Positions 39,849-48,429 of a DNA stretch of 64,000 nt are shown here, piece by piece. The translations under genes and the position numbers were made by a program. How positions within the stretch are numbered: position 1 is the stretch's first letter; every line of letters starts with the position of its first letter. A model generated the notes under the pieces. That model made no database searches and had not been told where the DNA came from. It worked only from the letters and a program-made list of their open reading frames with translations. The DNA lies in the NCBI GenBank assembly GCA_963835885.1, contig CAWIHF010000020.1, positions 62,001 through 126,000 on the forward strand, read 5' to 3'. Origin of the DNA: Roseiarcus sp963835885. GTDB lineage: Bacteria > Pseudomonadota > Alphaproteobacteria > Rhizobiales > Beijerinckiaceae.

Positions 39849-42725
39849 GTGAGCTTACCCGCCTCATCGCCATTCTGGAGCCGGAATCGCCACGCCGAAC
39901 GCCGCGGCCGGCTGTTTATGCGGTCGCGCATTGCGGATTTCGTGCGGCGGTGGTTCGACGCGAACGGCTTTTTGGAAGTCGATACCTCGGCGCTTCAGGC
40001 GTCGCCCGGCAACGAGACCCATCTGCATGGGTTTCGTACGACGTTTGTGCGGCCGGAAGGCTCGGTGAGCGAGGCCTATCTGCACACGTCGCCGGAATTC
40101 GCGATGAAGAAACTCTTGGCGGCTGGCGAGATGCAACTCTTTTCCTTGTCTCATGTCTTTCGCAATCGTGAACGATCCGCGCTGCACGCTCCGGAATTTA
40201 CCATGCTCGAATGGTATCGGGTCGATGCGTCACTCGCGCGGATTATGGATGATTGCGCGGCGCTCCTTGCGCTCGCGGCCCATGTGGCGGGCGCGAAGAG
40301 GTTTGCATTCCGCGGGCGGGAAGCAAGCCCGTTCGAGCCGCCGGAGCGGGTCACGGTGCGCGAGGCGTTCGAGAGGCACACAGGGATTAATCTCTTTGAA
40401 AGCCTGCCGGCCGAACAGGATCCCGATGTGGCGCTTTTTGCCGGCCAGGCGATGAAAGCCGGCGTCCGCGTCGCGGCCGACGATACCTGGTCGGACATAT
40501 TCAGTCGGCTGCTCAGCGAGCATGTCGAATCCAAGCTCGGAGCAGGACGCGCGACGATTCTCTACGACTATCCTGTAAGCGAAGCCGCGCTCGCACAGGT
40601 GAGCCCCGACGACCGGCGCGTGGCCGAGCGTTTCGAGCTCTATTGCTGCGGCGTGGAGCTTGCCAACGCCTTCCATGAACTGCGTGATCCCGGCGAGCAG
40701 CGGCGACGCTTCGAAGCCGACATGGCCGAACAGGCGCGCATATATGGGACATCCTACCCGATCGACGAGCATTTCATCGATGCGATCGGCCAGATGCCCG
40801 ACGCGTGCGGAGCGGCGCTCGGCTTCGACCGACTCGTGATGCTGGCGACGGGCGCCGAGCGGGTTCAGTCTGTGCAGTGGACGCCCGTTTTTGGCGACGG
40901 AGACTCCTGCATGAAGCAGGAGCCGGCGCTCATGCTCAAAGCTCGCGAAGCGCTCGCGAGTGTCTATGGCTTTTCCGCCTTCCGCCCGGGTCAGGAGGAG
41001 ATCCTGGCGGCCATTCTTGAGAGTAAGGACGTCCTTGCGGTCATGCCGACCGGTAGCGGCAAGTCGCTCTGCTTTCAGCTTCCGGCCATCGTCCGCGAAG
41101 GACTGACGCTGGTCGTGTCGCCGCTGATCGCGCTCATGCGCGATCAGGTCGCCCAATTGCAGGAACTTGGCGTCGAGGCGGGAAGCCTCAATTCCTCCAC
41201 CCGCGTTGAGGAGCGCCGCCGGATCGCGCAGGGAATCCGCGAGCGGACGCTGCGCCTGCTCTACATTGCGCCCGAGCGATTGCTAAGGGACGATGTCAGC
41301 GCTTACTTGCGCGACGCCTCGGTCAATTGTGTCGCCGTTGACGAGGCCCATTGCGTGTCTCAGTGGGGCCATGACTTTCGGCCCGAATACCTACGGCTGC
41401 GCAGCGCCATAGAAGGATTGGGCGGGCTTCAGACCGTCGCCGTAACGGCCACCGCGGACGCTCCGACCCGTTCGGAAATCGTCTCGAAACTCTTTCTCCG
41501 CCCGCCCCAAGCATTCGTGCGCTCGTTCGACCGGCCCAATCTGTTTCTCGCGATGCGGCCGAAAACCAATGCGACGCGCCAGCTCGTTGAGCGGCTCGAC
41601 GCTCATCGCGGGGAGAGCGGCATTATTTATTGCGCCTCGCGCCGCCGCGCCGAAGAGCTGGCGAACGAACTCGGACGCCGTCATCGACGTGCGCTGCCTT
41701 ATCACGCGGGGCTGGACCACTCGGTTCGCGCCTCAAATCACGACGCGTTCCTGCGCGAGGACGATTGCATCATTTGCGCGACCATCGCGTTTGGCATGGG
41801 CATCGACAAGCCGGACGTCCGCTTCGTCTTTCACGCCGACATGCCCTCCTCGATCGAGGCCTATTATCAGGAAATCGGGCGCGCCGGACGAGACGGACTG
41901 CCTGCGGACGCCTTCACGCTCTACAGCGCCGGCGACGTCGAATTGCGCCGCCGACAGATTGTGGAGAGCGGCGCCCCGGACGCGCGCAAGCAGGTCGAGA
42001 TGGCCAAGCTCGACGACCTCGTAGCGTTGTGCGAGACGGCCCGCTGCCGGCGCCAGACGCTGCTCGCGATGTTTGGCGAACAGTCCGGAGATTGCGGCTA
42101 TTGCGACGTCTGCCGGGGCGCGGTTCGGCTCATCGACGGCCGGATCGAGGCACAGAAGGCTTTGTCGGCGGTCCTGCGCACCTCGGGCCGATTTTTCTTC
42201 GGCCATCTCGCGAATATCCTGGCGGGCAAGATTACCGAGGCGGTCGAGCGGCACGGCCACGACGAGCTCAAGACCTTCGGCGTCGGCAAGGACCGGACCC
42301 CGGCCGAGTGGCGCGGCGTCCTGCGACAGTTGCAGTCGGCCAAGCTCATCGTGCGCGACGAGGAGGATCGCGATCGCCTGATCGTAACCGAAGACGGCCG
42401 ACGCGTGCTGCGAGGCGAGGCGGCCTTCGCGCTTCGCGAGGACGTCGTCGGCGCGAGACCGCGGCGGACGAGGCGAACAGTTGCGAAGCCTCAAGAAGCG
42501 GACGCCGTGCTTCTCGCGGCGCTGAAGAGCCTGCGCGGCGCGATCGCGGCGGCGCAAAATCAGCCGGCCTACATCATCTTTCCCGACCGAACGCTGATTG
42601 AAATGGCGAAGGAGCGGCCTGACACGCTCGATGACCTGGCCGACCTTCATGGCGTCGGTACAACCAAACTGCAGAAGTACGGGGCTGCGTTTCTCGCCAT
42701 CATTCGGGACCAAAGAGATGCCTGA
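39849..42725 (+). CDS. epmA/recQ: EpmA (EF-P lysyltransferase) in frame with RecQ helicase
   Basis: A single 958-codon frame from GTG 39849. Residues 1-350 are EpmA/GenX: SRIADFVRRWFDANGFLEVD, SPGNETHLHGF, YLHTSPEFAMKKLLAAG, LSHVFRNRERSALHAPEFTM, ELANAFHELRDP and GAALGFDRLVMLATGAERVQ, the class II lysyl-tRNA-synthetase-like core without anticodon domain. Residues 355-958 are RecQ: FRPGQEEILAAILES, MPTGSGKSLCFQLP (Walker A), VDEAHCVSQWGHDFRPEY (DEAH), IAFGMGIDKPDVRFVFHADM, an RQC zinc region (CRRQTLLAMFG...CGYCDVC) and a C-terminal HRDC domain. ATG 40911 with GGAG eight bases upstream could start RecQ separately. A one-base shift would end EpmA at TGA 40912-40914, overlapping that ATG, so the fusion needs checking. 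Confidence 0.88.
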   Translation: MSLPASSPFWSRNRHAERRGRLFMRSRIADFVRRWFDANGFLEVDTSALQASPGNETHLHGFRTTFVRPEGSVSEAYLHTSPEFAMKKLLAAGEMQLFSLSHVFRNRERSALHAPEFTMLEWYRVDASLARIMDDCAALLALAAHVAGAKRFAFRGREASPFEPPERVTVREAFERHTGINLFESLPAEQDPDVALFAGQAMKAGVRVAADDTWSDIFSRLLSEHVESKLGAGRATILYDYPVSEAALAQVSPDDRRVAERFELYCCGVELANAFHELRDPGEQRRRFEADMAEQARIYGTSYPIDEHFIDAIGQMPDACGAALGFDRLVMLATGAERVQSVQWTPVFGDGDSCMKQEPALMLKAREALASVYGFSAFRPGQEEILAAILESKDVLAVMPTGSGKSLCFQLPAIVREGLTLVVSPLIALMRDQVAQLQELGVEAGSLNSSTRVEERRRIAQGIRERTLRLLYIAPERLLRDDVSAYLRDASVNCVAVDEAHCVSQWGHDFRPEYLRLRSAIEGLGGLQTVAVTATADAPTRSEIVSKLFLRPPQAFVRSFDRPNLFLAMRPKTNATRQLVERLDAHRGESGIIYCASRRRAEELANELGRRHRRALPYHAGLDHSVRASNHDAFLREDDCIICATIAFGMGIDKPDVRFVFHADMPSSIEAYYQEIGRAGRDGLPADAFTLYSAGDVELRRRQIVESGAPDARKQVEMAKLDDLVALCETARCRRQTLLAMFGEQSGDCGYCDVCRGAVRLIDGRIEAQKALSAVLRTSGRFFFGHLANILAGKITEAVERHGHDELKTFGVGKDRTPAEWRGVLRQLQSAKLIVRDEEDRDRLIVTEDGRRVLRGEAAFALREDVVGARPRRTRRTVAKPQEADAVLLAALKSLRGAIAAAQNQPAYIIFPDRTLIEMAKERPDTLDDLADLHGVGTTKLQKYGAAFLAIIRDQRDA

Positions 42726-43596
42726 GCTGCCGGAGGTCGAGACCGTCCGACGCGGCCTCGAGCCCGCCATGGTCGGAGCCCGTATCGAAAATGTCGAATT
42801 GCGGCGGAAGGACATTCGCTTTCCGTTCCCGCCGGGTTTTTCCGAGCGCCTGACGGGACGGCGGATCGTCGCGTTGGCGCGGCGCGCGAAATATCTCTTG
42901 TTCCGACTCGACGACAGCGCGACGTTGATCGCCCATCTCGGGATGTCGGGCTCGTTCCGCGTCGAGGCCTCGGAGACGGCCGCACCCGGCCCGTTCTATC
43001 GGGAACGCTCCAAGGACCCGAAGCATGACCACGTCGTGATGCATCTCGATAACGGCAAGATCGTCACCTACAACGATCCGCGGCGGTTCGGCTTCATGGA
43101 TCTTGTCGCGAGCGAGGCTCTCGAAACTCATCCACGGCTGATCGAACTGGGCGAAGAGCCGCTGGGGCTGGGATTCGACGCCCGACGCTTGGCGCAGCTG
43201 TTCGCCGGCTCGCGTGCGCCGCTCAAGAGCGCCCTCCTCGACCAGAGAAGGATCGCCGGCTTGGGTAATATATACGTGTGCGAATCGCTTTTTATGGCCC
43301 GTCTATCCCCGCTACGGCCCGCGGGAATTCTGGCCGACCGTTCCGGACGTCCAACTCGCGCCAGCCAAACCTTGGCCAAAGCCATCCGCGCCGTGCTCGA
43401 AGAAGCGATCGAGGCGGGTGGATCGACGTTGCGCGACCATCGCCGCGCCGACGGCGAGCTTGGCTATTTTCAGCATGGATTCTCGGTCTACGACCGTGAA
43501 GGCCTGCGCTGCACGCGGCCGCGCTGCCGCGGAAGCATTGCCCGCCTTGTGCAATCCGGTCGCTCGACCTTCTATTGTCCTGAATGCCAGAAGTAG
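42718..43596 (+). CDS. mutM: Formamidopyrimidine-DNA glycosylase
   Basis: ATG 42718 overlaps the recQ stop by eight bases. The mature N-terminus PELPEVETVRRGLEP has catalytic Pro2 and Glu3. Other motifs are IAHLGMSGSFRV, PKHDHVVMHLDNGKIVTYND, the helix-two-turn-helix LDQRRIAGLGNIYVCESLFM, and the C-terminal zinc finger CTRPRCRG...STFYCPECQK. At 292 residues it is full length. The enzyme removes 8-oxoguanine and ring-opened purines from DNA. An operon with recQ would link two DNA-repair functions. Confidence 0.96.
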   Translation: MPELPEVETVRRGLEPAMVGARIENVELRRKDIRFPFPPGFSERLTGRRIVALARRAKYLLFRLDDSATLIAHLGMSGSFRVEASETAAPGPFYRERSKDPKHDHVVMHLDNGKIVTYNDPRRFGFMDLVASEALETHPRLIELGEEPLGLGFDARRLAQLFAGSRAPLKSALLDQRRIAGLGNIYVCESLFMARLSPLRPAGILADRSGRPTRASQTLAKAIRAVLEEAIEAGGSTLRDHRRADGELGYFQHGFSVYDREGLRCTRPRCRGSIARLVQSGRSTFYCPECQK

Positions 43597-43730
43597 CATT
43601 TCTGGCGGCCGGCAGCGGAACTCCTGCTCCACTTCCTGGAGGGCGACATGCGCGTGCGTTACAATCGCCCGGGTTGGCGGCTGTCGGCCTTTGAACTATC
43701 GTGCCCGCGGAAGCATCCGGGGGTCCAACA

Positions 43731-44153
43731 ATGACAATAGGCGGTCGAGCCGTGGCCTGCGCGATCGGACTTGCAGGAGTGATTGCGAGCGGGTCGGGCT
43801 CTTATGCCGATTCGATCGACCAGCGCCTGGTCGGCGCGTGGACCACGAATCAGGCCGACTGCTCGAAACTCTTCGTCAGGAGCGGCGGCGGGCTCGCCTT
43901 TCGGAAGCCGGTCGACAAGTTCGCCCAGGCCACGATCATTGGGCCGCAGGAAATCCGCGTGCCCGCCGGCGCCTGCCGGGTGCAGCACGTTTCCCACGAG
44001 AAGGGGGTTTTGAAGATCACCGCCGAGTGCAACGATTCGATCAGCTACACCTCCCAGACGATTCAGATCAGAATCCAGCCGGGCGGCGAAATCGTCTACA
44101 GTCCGACCGGCGACCCCGCGCTCGACACCACATTGATCAAGTGCGGGAAGTAG
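43731..44153 (+). CDS. Secreted hypothetical protein
   Basis: The 140-residue protein has a signal peptide (MTIGGRAVACAIGLAGVIAS, cleavage near SYA before DSIDQRL). The mature domain reads LVGAWTTNQADCSKLFVRSG, GPQEIRVPAGACRVQHVSHE, VLKITAECNDSISY and LIKCGK, with four cysteines likely in two disulfides. It resembles small uncharacterised lipocalin-like periplasmic proteins of Hyphomicrobiales (GAW...C..LF pattern). GTG 43701 in the same frame is less likely. The 3' end overlaps the convergent GNAT gene by 17 bases. Confidence 0.7.
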   Translation: MTIGGRAVACAIGLAGVIASGSGSYADSIDQRLVGAWTTNQADCSKLFVRSGGGLAFRKPVDKFAQATIIGPQEIRVPAGACRVQHVSHEKGVLKITAECNDSISYTSQTIQIRIQPGGEIVYSPTGDPALDTTLIKCGK

Positions 44154-44709
44154 ACCGGCGCTCGAGCTCGGCGTCGGGTTTCGCCGCTCCAGGGTAGCGC
44201 ATCGACACATGCACGACGGCGCCTTCGCGCCTCATCGTCAGGGCGAGCCCGCTTCGTTCGAAGACCTTCAGCATCGGCGCGTTATCGGAGAGGACCTCCG
44301 CCACCAGTTCCTTGAGGCCCGCATCGCGGCCGATCGCCGCGATATGGCGCATGAGCGCCGTGCCGAGGCCGTTATTCTGATAGGCGTCGATGACCGAGAA
44401 AGCGACTTCCGCGCGTCCCGGCTCGAGGACGACATAGCGGCAGCCGCCGACGATGGCCGGCCGCCCGTCTTCGGTCGCCACCGCCACCAGCGCGACATGA
44501 TGGACGAAATCGATGTCGAGGAAGAAGTGAGCTTCCTGCTCGGAAAACTCCCGCTTCGCCGCGAAGAAGCGATGATAGAGGGTTTCATTGCTCGCGCGAT
44601 GGACGGCCTTGAGCAGGCCTTCGCGGTCTTCCGGCCTTTGCGCCCGGATTTCGACCTTGCGCCCGTCGCCGAGCGTTTCGGTCACGTGATAGCTGGCGGG
44701 GTCGAACAT
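44137..44709 (-). CDS. GNAT-family N-acetyltransferase
   Basis: The 190-residue protein has the GNAT fold: EIRAQRPEDREGLLKAVHRA (strand 1 and helix 1), VGGCRYVVLEPGRAEVAFSV, and the acetyl-CoA pyrophosphate loop DAYQNNGLGTALMRHIAAIG (Q/RxxGxG/A pattern), then LVAEVLSDNAPMLKVFERSG. The N-terminal SNETLYHRFF and KREFSEQEAHFFLDID stretches resemble acetyltransferase domains of the Pat type that act on acyl-CoA synthetases; here the domain stands alone. The IS1380 element begins 60 bases upstream of its start and may have replaced part of its promoter. Confidence 0.87.
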   Translation of the reverse strand: MFDPASYHVTETLGDGRKVEIRAQRPEDREGLLKAVHRASNETLYHRFFAAKREFSEQEAHFFLDIDFVHHVALVAVATEDGRPAIVGGCRYVVLEPGRAEVAFSVIDAYQNNGLGTALMRHIAAIGRDAGLKELVAEVLSDNAPMLKVFERSGLALTMRREGAVVHVSMRYPGAAKPDAELERRSTSRT

Positions 44710-44769
44710 AACCGGTTGTGCCCCTCCGAATTGTCTTGGCCTTGTCCAAGCCTGGCGAAGGACTTCTAG

Positions 44770-46381
44770 CCCGCATTATGCGTCGCGGGTCGGCGGGAGT
44801 AGCCTAAGCGACTGATTTTGCGTAAAATCCGGTTGTCGACGCCAATTCGCGCGATTTCAGGTGAGCCACACCCGCCATGAACAATTCTATGCTGCCGCTG
44901 CCTGGTCTGTCATCGGTTTCGGGCAAAGCCGTTGTGGCCAAATTCGATGGAGGGTTGCTTTCGTCGGACGGCGGCATTTTGGCGTTGCGCGAAGTCGAAC
45001 AGCGGCTTCGGGTCGCGGATCGGCTGGCCGCGTGTGTGGTCGATCCTCGGGCGCCCGATCAGATCACCCACAGCTTGGCGGACATCATCCGGTTTCGGCT
45101 GTTGATGATCGGCGCCGGCTACGAGGACGGGATCGACGCCAATTCCCTGCGCAGCGACCCGATATTCAAGATGGCGCTCGATCTGACGCCGTCGGATCGG
45201 GAGTTGTGCTCGCAATCGACGATCTCGCGATTGGAGAACCTGCCGGACGCTCGCGCGCTGTTGCGAATGGGCCGTGCGATGGTCGACCTCTATTGCAAGT
45301 CGTTTGCCAAGGTTCCCAAACGGATCACGCTCGATATCGACGACACGTTCGACGCGGTGCACGGCGGCCAGCAATTGCGGCTGTTCAACGCGCATTACGA
45401 CGAATACGGCTTTCAGCCGATTGTCGTGTTCGACGGCGAGGGCCGCTTCGTCACGGCCGTGCTTCGTCCCGCCAAACGGCCGAGCGGCGCCGAGATCAAG
45501 CCCTTCTTGCGCCGGCTGCTGCGCGCGATCCGCGCTCACTGGCCCCACACCGAGATTCTCCTGCGCGCCGACAGCCATTATTGCGGCCCCGAGGTTCTCG
45601 ATTGGTGTCGCGCCAACGGCATCGACTACATCCTCGGCGTCGCGCCGACCACGACGTTGCGTCGTCATGTCGAGGCTCTCGAAGCCAGCACGAAGGCGCG
45701 GTTCGAGGAGGACGGCAAGCTCCGCCGCTTCAAGGAGTTCTACGATGGCGCACAGAGCTGGAGCCGCGTCGAGCGGATCATCGCGCGCGTCGAAGTCGGC
45801 GAGGACGGACCCGACACGCGCTTCGTCGTGACCAATCTGCAAAAGCGCAACGCCCGCGCGCTGTACGAAGACCTCTACTGCCGACGCGGCCAAGCCGAAA
45901 ACCACATCAAATCCTGGAAGACGCATCTGGCGGCGGACCGCACGTCCTGCACGAAGGCGACGGCCAATCAGTTCCGTCTCTTCCTCCACGCCGGCGCTTA
46001 TTGGCTGATGTGGGGGCTTCGCGTCTCGATGCCGAAGCGCTCGATGTGGCGCGTCGCCCAGTTCGACACCTTGCGCCTGCGCCTCATCAAGATCGCCGCC
46101 CGCGTCGTCGAAATGAAAACGATGATCCGCGTGCACTTGCCGACCTCGTGCCCGGCGCAGGATATTCTGCGCCTCGTTTTGGAACGCATACCGCGTCTCG
46201 TCACCTGAGCGACGGGGCGCGAGGCCCCAAAACGCAAACCCATCCCACCAACCTGCAAACCCCCCTCCAACCAAAACTCAGGCTCAAAGCCCGAGCCGAA
46301 CCAACACGTCCAAACTCGACCAAAATCAACCAAATGCCACGAAAGACCCGGAAGAACGGTCAGCGCGGTGCATAATGCGGG
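44770..46381 (+). mobile_element. IS1380-family insertion sequence, complete
   Basis: Inverted ends CCCGCATTATGC (44770) and GCATAATGCGGG (ending 46381) are flanked by the 4-bp direct repeat CTAG at 44766-44769 and 46382-46385. A 4-bp duplication and CCxGC ends are normal for IS1380. The 1612-bp length and one intact transposase complete the picture. It inserted just upstream of the GNAT gene. Confidence 0.9.
44877..46208 (+). CDS. IS1380-family transposase
   Basis: The 443-residue DDE transposase starts MNNSMLPLPGLSSVSGKAVV and shows SDGGILALREVEQRL near the N-terminus. Catalytic motifs are ITLDIDDTFDAVHGGQQ (first Asp), ILLRADSHYCGPEVLDWCR (second Asp) and the C-terminal YCRRGQAENHIKSWKTHL (Glu). 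Length equals the family norm and the frame is intact, so it is potentially active. Confidence 0.94.
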   Translation: MNNSMLPLPGLSSVSGKAVVAKFDGGLLSSDGGILALREVEQRLRVADRLAACVVDPRAPDQITHSLADIIRFRLLMIGAGYEDGIDANSLRSDPIFKMALDLTPSDRELCSQSTISRLENLPDARALLRMGRAMVDLYCKSFAKVPKRITLDIDDTFDAVHGGQQLRLFNAHYDEYGFQPIVVFDGEGRFVTAVLRPAKRPSGAEIKPFLRRLLRAIRAHWPHTEILLRADSHYCGPEVLDWCRANGIDYILGVAPTTTLRRHVEALEASTKARFEEDGKLRRFKEFYDGAQSWSRVERIIARVEVGEDGPDTRFVVTNLQKRNARALYEDLYCRRGQAENHIKSWKTHLAADRTSCTKATANQFRLFLHAGAYWLMWGLRVSMPKRSMWRVAQFDTLRLRLIKIAARVVEMKTMIRVHLPTSCPAQDILRLVLERIPRLVT

Positions 46382-46450
46382 CTAGCACGGTCAGTCTTCC
46401 CGCGCCGCGCCGAATGCGGCTGTCGGATCTGGACCCACGGCTCCGGCCTT

Positions 46451-46468
46451 AGCGGCCATCTGGCCGCT
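46451..46468. repeat. Perfect hairpin palindrome
   Basis: AGCGGCCA-TC-TGGCCGCT is an 8-bp perfect stem with a two-base loop, 62 bases before a small ORF and just right of the IS1380 element. No T-run follows on either side. It could be an operator or part of a mobile-element end. Confidence 0.4.
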
Positions 46469-46530
46469 ATCCGCGCAAAGCTGGCAGCGTGCGGGCGATT
46501 TCAAAGGCTTAGGCGCCAAGGCGCTGGGAA

Positions 46531-46626
46531 ATGGCCGATCTCTGGCGCGACATCGCCGCCATCGCCGTGATCGCGCTCGTGTTCCTGGCGCTGTCGCCGA
46601 TCTTGCTGCGCAAGCAGGAGGCCTGA
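46531..46626 (+). CDS. Tiny single-helix membrane protein
   Basis: From ATG 46531 a 31-residue peptide reads MADLWRDIAAIAVIALVFLA then LSPILLRKQEA: one transmembrane helix with a basic tail. CTGGGAA just upstream gives a weak binding site. Its stop is followed directly by another small frame (TGAGATG). The composition is convincing for a membrane microprotein, but I recognise no family. Confidence 0.4.
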   Translation: MADLWRDIAAIAVIALVFLALSPILLRKQEA

Positions 46627-46627
46627 G

Positions 46628-46732
46628 ATGTCGACGCCCTCCGACCTCGTCCGTCACGTTGCCGCTCGTAGCCACCCAATAGCCCCGACCCCAGAGATGC
46701 TGACCCCGATATCTGTGGAAGAAGTATATTGA
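46628..46732 (+). CDS. Short hypothetical peptide following the membrane microprotein
   Basis: ATG 46628, one base after the previous stop and preceded by AGGAGGCC nine bases upstream, opens a 34-residue frame (MSTPSDLVRHVAARSHPIAP, ending ISVEEVY). The good Shine-Dalgarno and coupling to the upstream frame are the only support. It may be the truncated start of a larger gene cut at the island boundary. Confidence 0.35.
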   Translation: MSTPSDLVRHVAARSHPIAPTPEMLTPISVEEVY

Positions 46733-46789
46733 GGATCAAAAGCTTGAGGTTCCTGACGACAATTTCAAAGTTGTCTAGCCAGTTGCCGA

Positions 46790-46870
46790 GTCGGCCCCCC
46801 GGGGCCGACCCAATCCGGCTTTAAGCCGTAACCCGAAGCCACCGCCTTTAGGCAGTGGTCGTTCACAATT
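46790..46870. repeat. Paired hairpins resembling an IS200/IS605 right end
   Basis: The first hairpin is GTCGGCCCC-CC-GGGGCCGAC (46790-46809), a 9-bp perfect stem. The second is CCACCGCCT-TT-AGGCAGTGG at about 46837-46856, followed by TCGTTCAC. A hairpin of this CCACCGCCTTTAGG type near the end is what IS200/IS605 elements have at their right end, where it overlaps the omega RNA scaffold. No TnpA or TnpB frame remains, so this is at most a scar. The assignment is by resemblance only. Confidence 0.3.
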
Positions 46871-46956
46871 CGCTCAGATTGGTCTGGGAAAGAGGCCGTC
46901 TAAGCAAAAACGGGCCCGGGGGCCGCCTTCAACTTCTTGATTTTCTGGAGAAATAT

Positions 46957-47002
46957 TGGAGCGGGCGAAGGGATTCGAACCCTCGACCCCAACCTTGGCA
47001 AG
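46957..47002 (-). pseudogene. tRNA-Gly(GCC) 3' fragment (attachment-site remnant)
   Basis: Minus strand: CTTGCCAAGGTTGGGG, TCGAGGGTTCGAATCCC and TTCGCCCGCTCCA, i.e. anticodon loop with GCC, T-arm and acceptor 3' strand with encoded CCA. Sequence 5' of the anticodon does not pair with the anticodon stem, and there is no GCGGGCG acceptor 5' strand, so this is not a whole tRNA. A break in the anticodon loop is where tyrosine recombinases often cross over. It faces left, away from the integrase gene. Confidence 0.75.
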
Positions 47003-47211
47003 CGACCCCGCAAGCGGTAAACGACTGATTTTATTGAAGCTGGTCTGCGTTTGCACGCGCCAGAAGGAGCGGTTTGGAGCCCGAAAGAGCGGGTTTACGC
47101 GCCAGTTGCGCGCCAGCGATTTTGATTGACTGACGCGGTCGATCCAAAGCGAGAGTTAAGCGGTGCAGAAGCCGCAGCCTGAGGCTGCGGCTTCCGTCGA
47201 GCCTGACGCCG

Positions 47212-47409
47212 TCACGGCATCCCGCCCGGCCTCCGGGAGAGGTGAGCCGAAATGGCGCGGCGGACGCTCTCCAGGCTGGCGAGGATGGCCTGGCGCTCGG
47301 CTGAACCGGGCGCTGTGCGGCTCAGGTCGTTTTGAAGCGCGCGGAGCAGAGCCCGGAGCTCTTCCGGCGTGCGGAACCGCAGCTCGCTGCAGGTGATGAT
47401 CTTCGTCAT
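47212..47409 (-). CDS. Small helical hypothetical protein
   Basis: The 65-residue protein starts MTKIITCSELRFRTPEELRA and continues LRALQNDLSRTAPGSAERQA, ILASLESVRRAISAHLSRRP. AGGAGAAATCG provides a strong binding site upstream. The pattern (ELR...L...L....PGSxERxxxLASLExxRR) is known from small proteins on integrative elements and rhizobial plasmids. It is probably alpha-helical and dimeric; function unknown. Confidence 0.65.
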   Translation of the reverse strand: MTKIITCSELRFRTPEELRALLRALQNDLSRTAPGSAERQAILASLESVRRAISAHLSRRPGGMP

Positions 47410-47845
47410 CGATTTCTCCTGTTTGTCGCGAGGCCCCGACGATCAGGGCCTTTCCTGCGGCCCCGGAGTCATCATCGTCAGGGAAAGGCCTGTCGGACGG
47501 CGGCCTGTGGCGGCTCAATCAGGAGACAGGGGAGGAAGGCATTACCGGCGCGAGCTGCGGTTCCACGCGGCGGTGGGGCGTGGCTGGGACAGCGCTCTAA
47601 ACGGCATGGAGTCAGCGCAGAAGGGACGAGGAGCGGCGGTGCGGCCGGCACCCAACCTCAGAGCGTGGTCGCGTTATCGCAGTGCTGTCCGGACATCGTC
47701 TGCCCCGGACAGTACGGATTGCGATAAAGTGGCGCAGGCCGTGGTTTTGCTGCGCATGCGAAGATATCTGGCAGTAACTTGTAATAATACATTTGGAGTT
47801 GTATTATAGAAATAGGAGCCTATACTTTGGAGATACAGTAAAAAT

Positions 47846-48295
47846 ATGGAAATTCGGGTTCGCGGCGAAATGACCATTGCCGACATTCGGCAGGCCTTGT
47901 TCGAGCAGTTGCACGAACTTGAGATCAAATACGCGGTCAAATTCTCCCGCGGCGCGACGCTTTACGTCAATCCGACCAATGGCTTCGGCGATGACGTCAC
48001 GCCTTACATGCCCGGCGGCCAGGAACTCAAAATCATTTACAGCACAGGCCCATACCGCAGTGCGGCGGACGAAGGGAAAGCTATGAAGTCTGCCGCGCGT
48101 CGATGCCCGAGGGCGGATGTGCGACGATTCAAGGACGGTCACGATGACATACACACCGCGCTATATCGATCTGAACGAAGCCCGCGAAATACTGGCCGAT
48201 ATGGGCGTCGAACTTACCAAGCGGCAGATGAAACGCGCCGCAGACAAGGACGTTCATGGCCGGCGCAGGCTTCCGTTCTTCATCGATCCGATTGA
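47846..48295 (+). CDS. Small conserved protein of the integrase island, C-terminus doubtful
   Basis: The first 78 residues, MEIRVRGEMTIADIRQALFE, QLHELEIKYAVKFSRGATLY, VNPTNGFGDDVTPYMPGG and IIYSTGPYRSAADE, are a compact conserved unit seen in small proteins of alphaproteobacterial islands. After AADE the reading turns arginine-rich and runs into the next gene in another frame, so the true end is probably near 48080 and a frame break is likely. It stands before an excisionase-like gene and the integrase. Confidence 0.5.
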   Translation: MEIRVRGEMTIADIRQALFEQLHELEIKYAVKFSRGATLYVNPTNGFGDDVTPYMPGGQELKIIYSTGPYRSAADEGKAMKSAARRCPRADVRRFKDGHDDIHTALYRSERSPRNTGRYGRRTYQAADETRRRQGRSWPAQASVLHRSD

Positions 48296-48377
48296 CGGCA
48301 AGCTCAAGATAGAGAAGGGGGTGCTTACTGAGATCTATCGGCGAAGACAAATTGATGCACAAAGAGGTTTGCAGTAA
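48144..48377 (+). CDS. Putative excisionase-like DNA-binding protein
   Basis: ATG 48144, preceded by AAGGACGGTCACG, gives 77 residues: MTYTPRYIDLNEAREILADM, GVELTKRQMKRAADKDVHGR, RRLPFFIDPIDGKLKIEKGV. The order of a helix pair (NEAREILADMGVELTKRQMK), then a basic wing (GRRRLPFF) resembles MerR-like excisionases (DLNEAA...RT...A..G..P...). Size and the place 50 bases upstream of the integrase gene support a recombination directionality factor, but the match is weak. Confidence 0.5.
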   Translation: MTYTPRYIDLNEAREILADMGVELTKRQMKRAADKDVHGRRRLPFFIDPIDGKLKIEKGVLTEIYRRRQIDAQRGLQ

Positions 48378-48429
48378 TAACAGACTTTATTGTATGCTCA
48401 GATATCAACACAAATGCTGCACATTATTC

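Noticed and set aside
44910..46274. A 454-codon minus-strand open frame in IS1380
   Set aside because: It is antisense to the transposase with complete DDE motifs.
46957..47002. A complete tRNA-Gly gene at the left island end
   Set aside because: The acceptor 5' strand, the D-arm and the 5' side of the anticodon stem are missing, so only a 3' fragment is reported.
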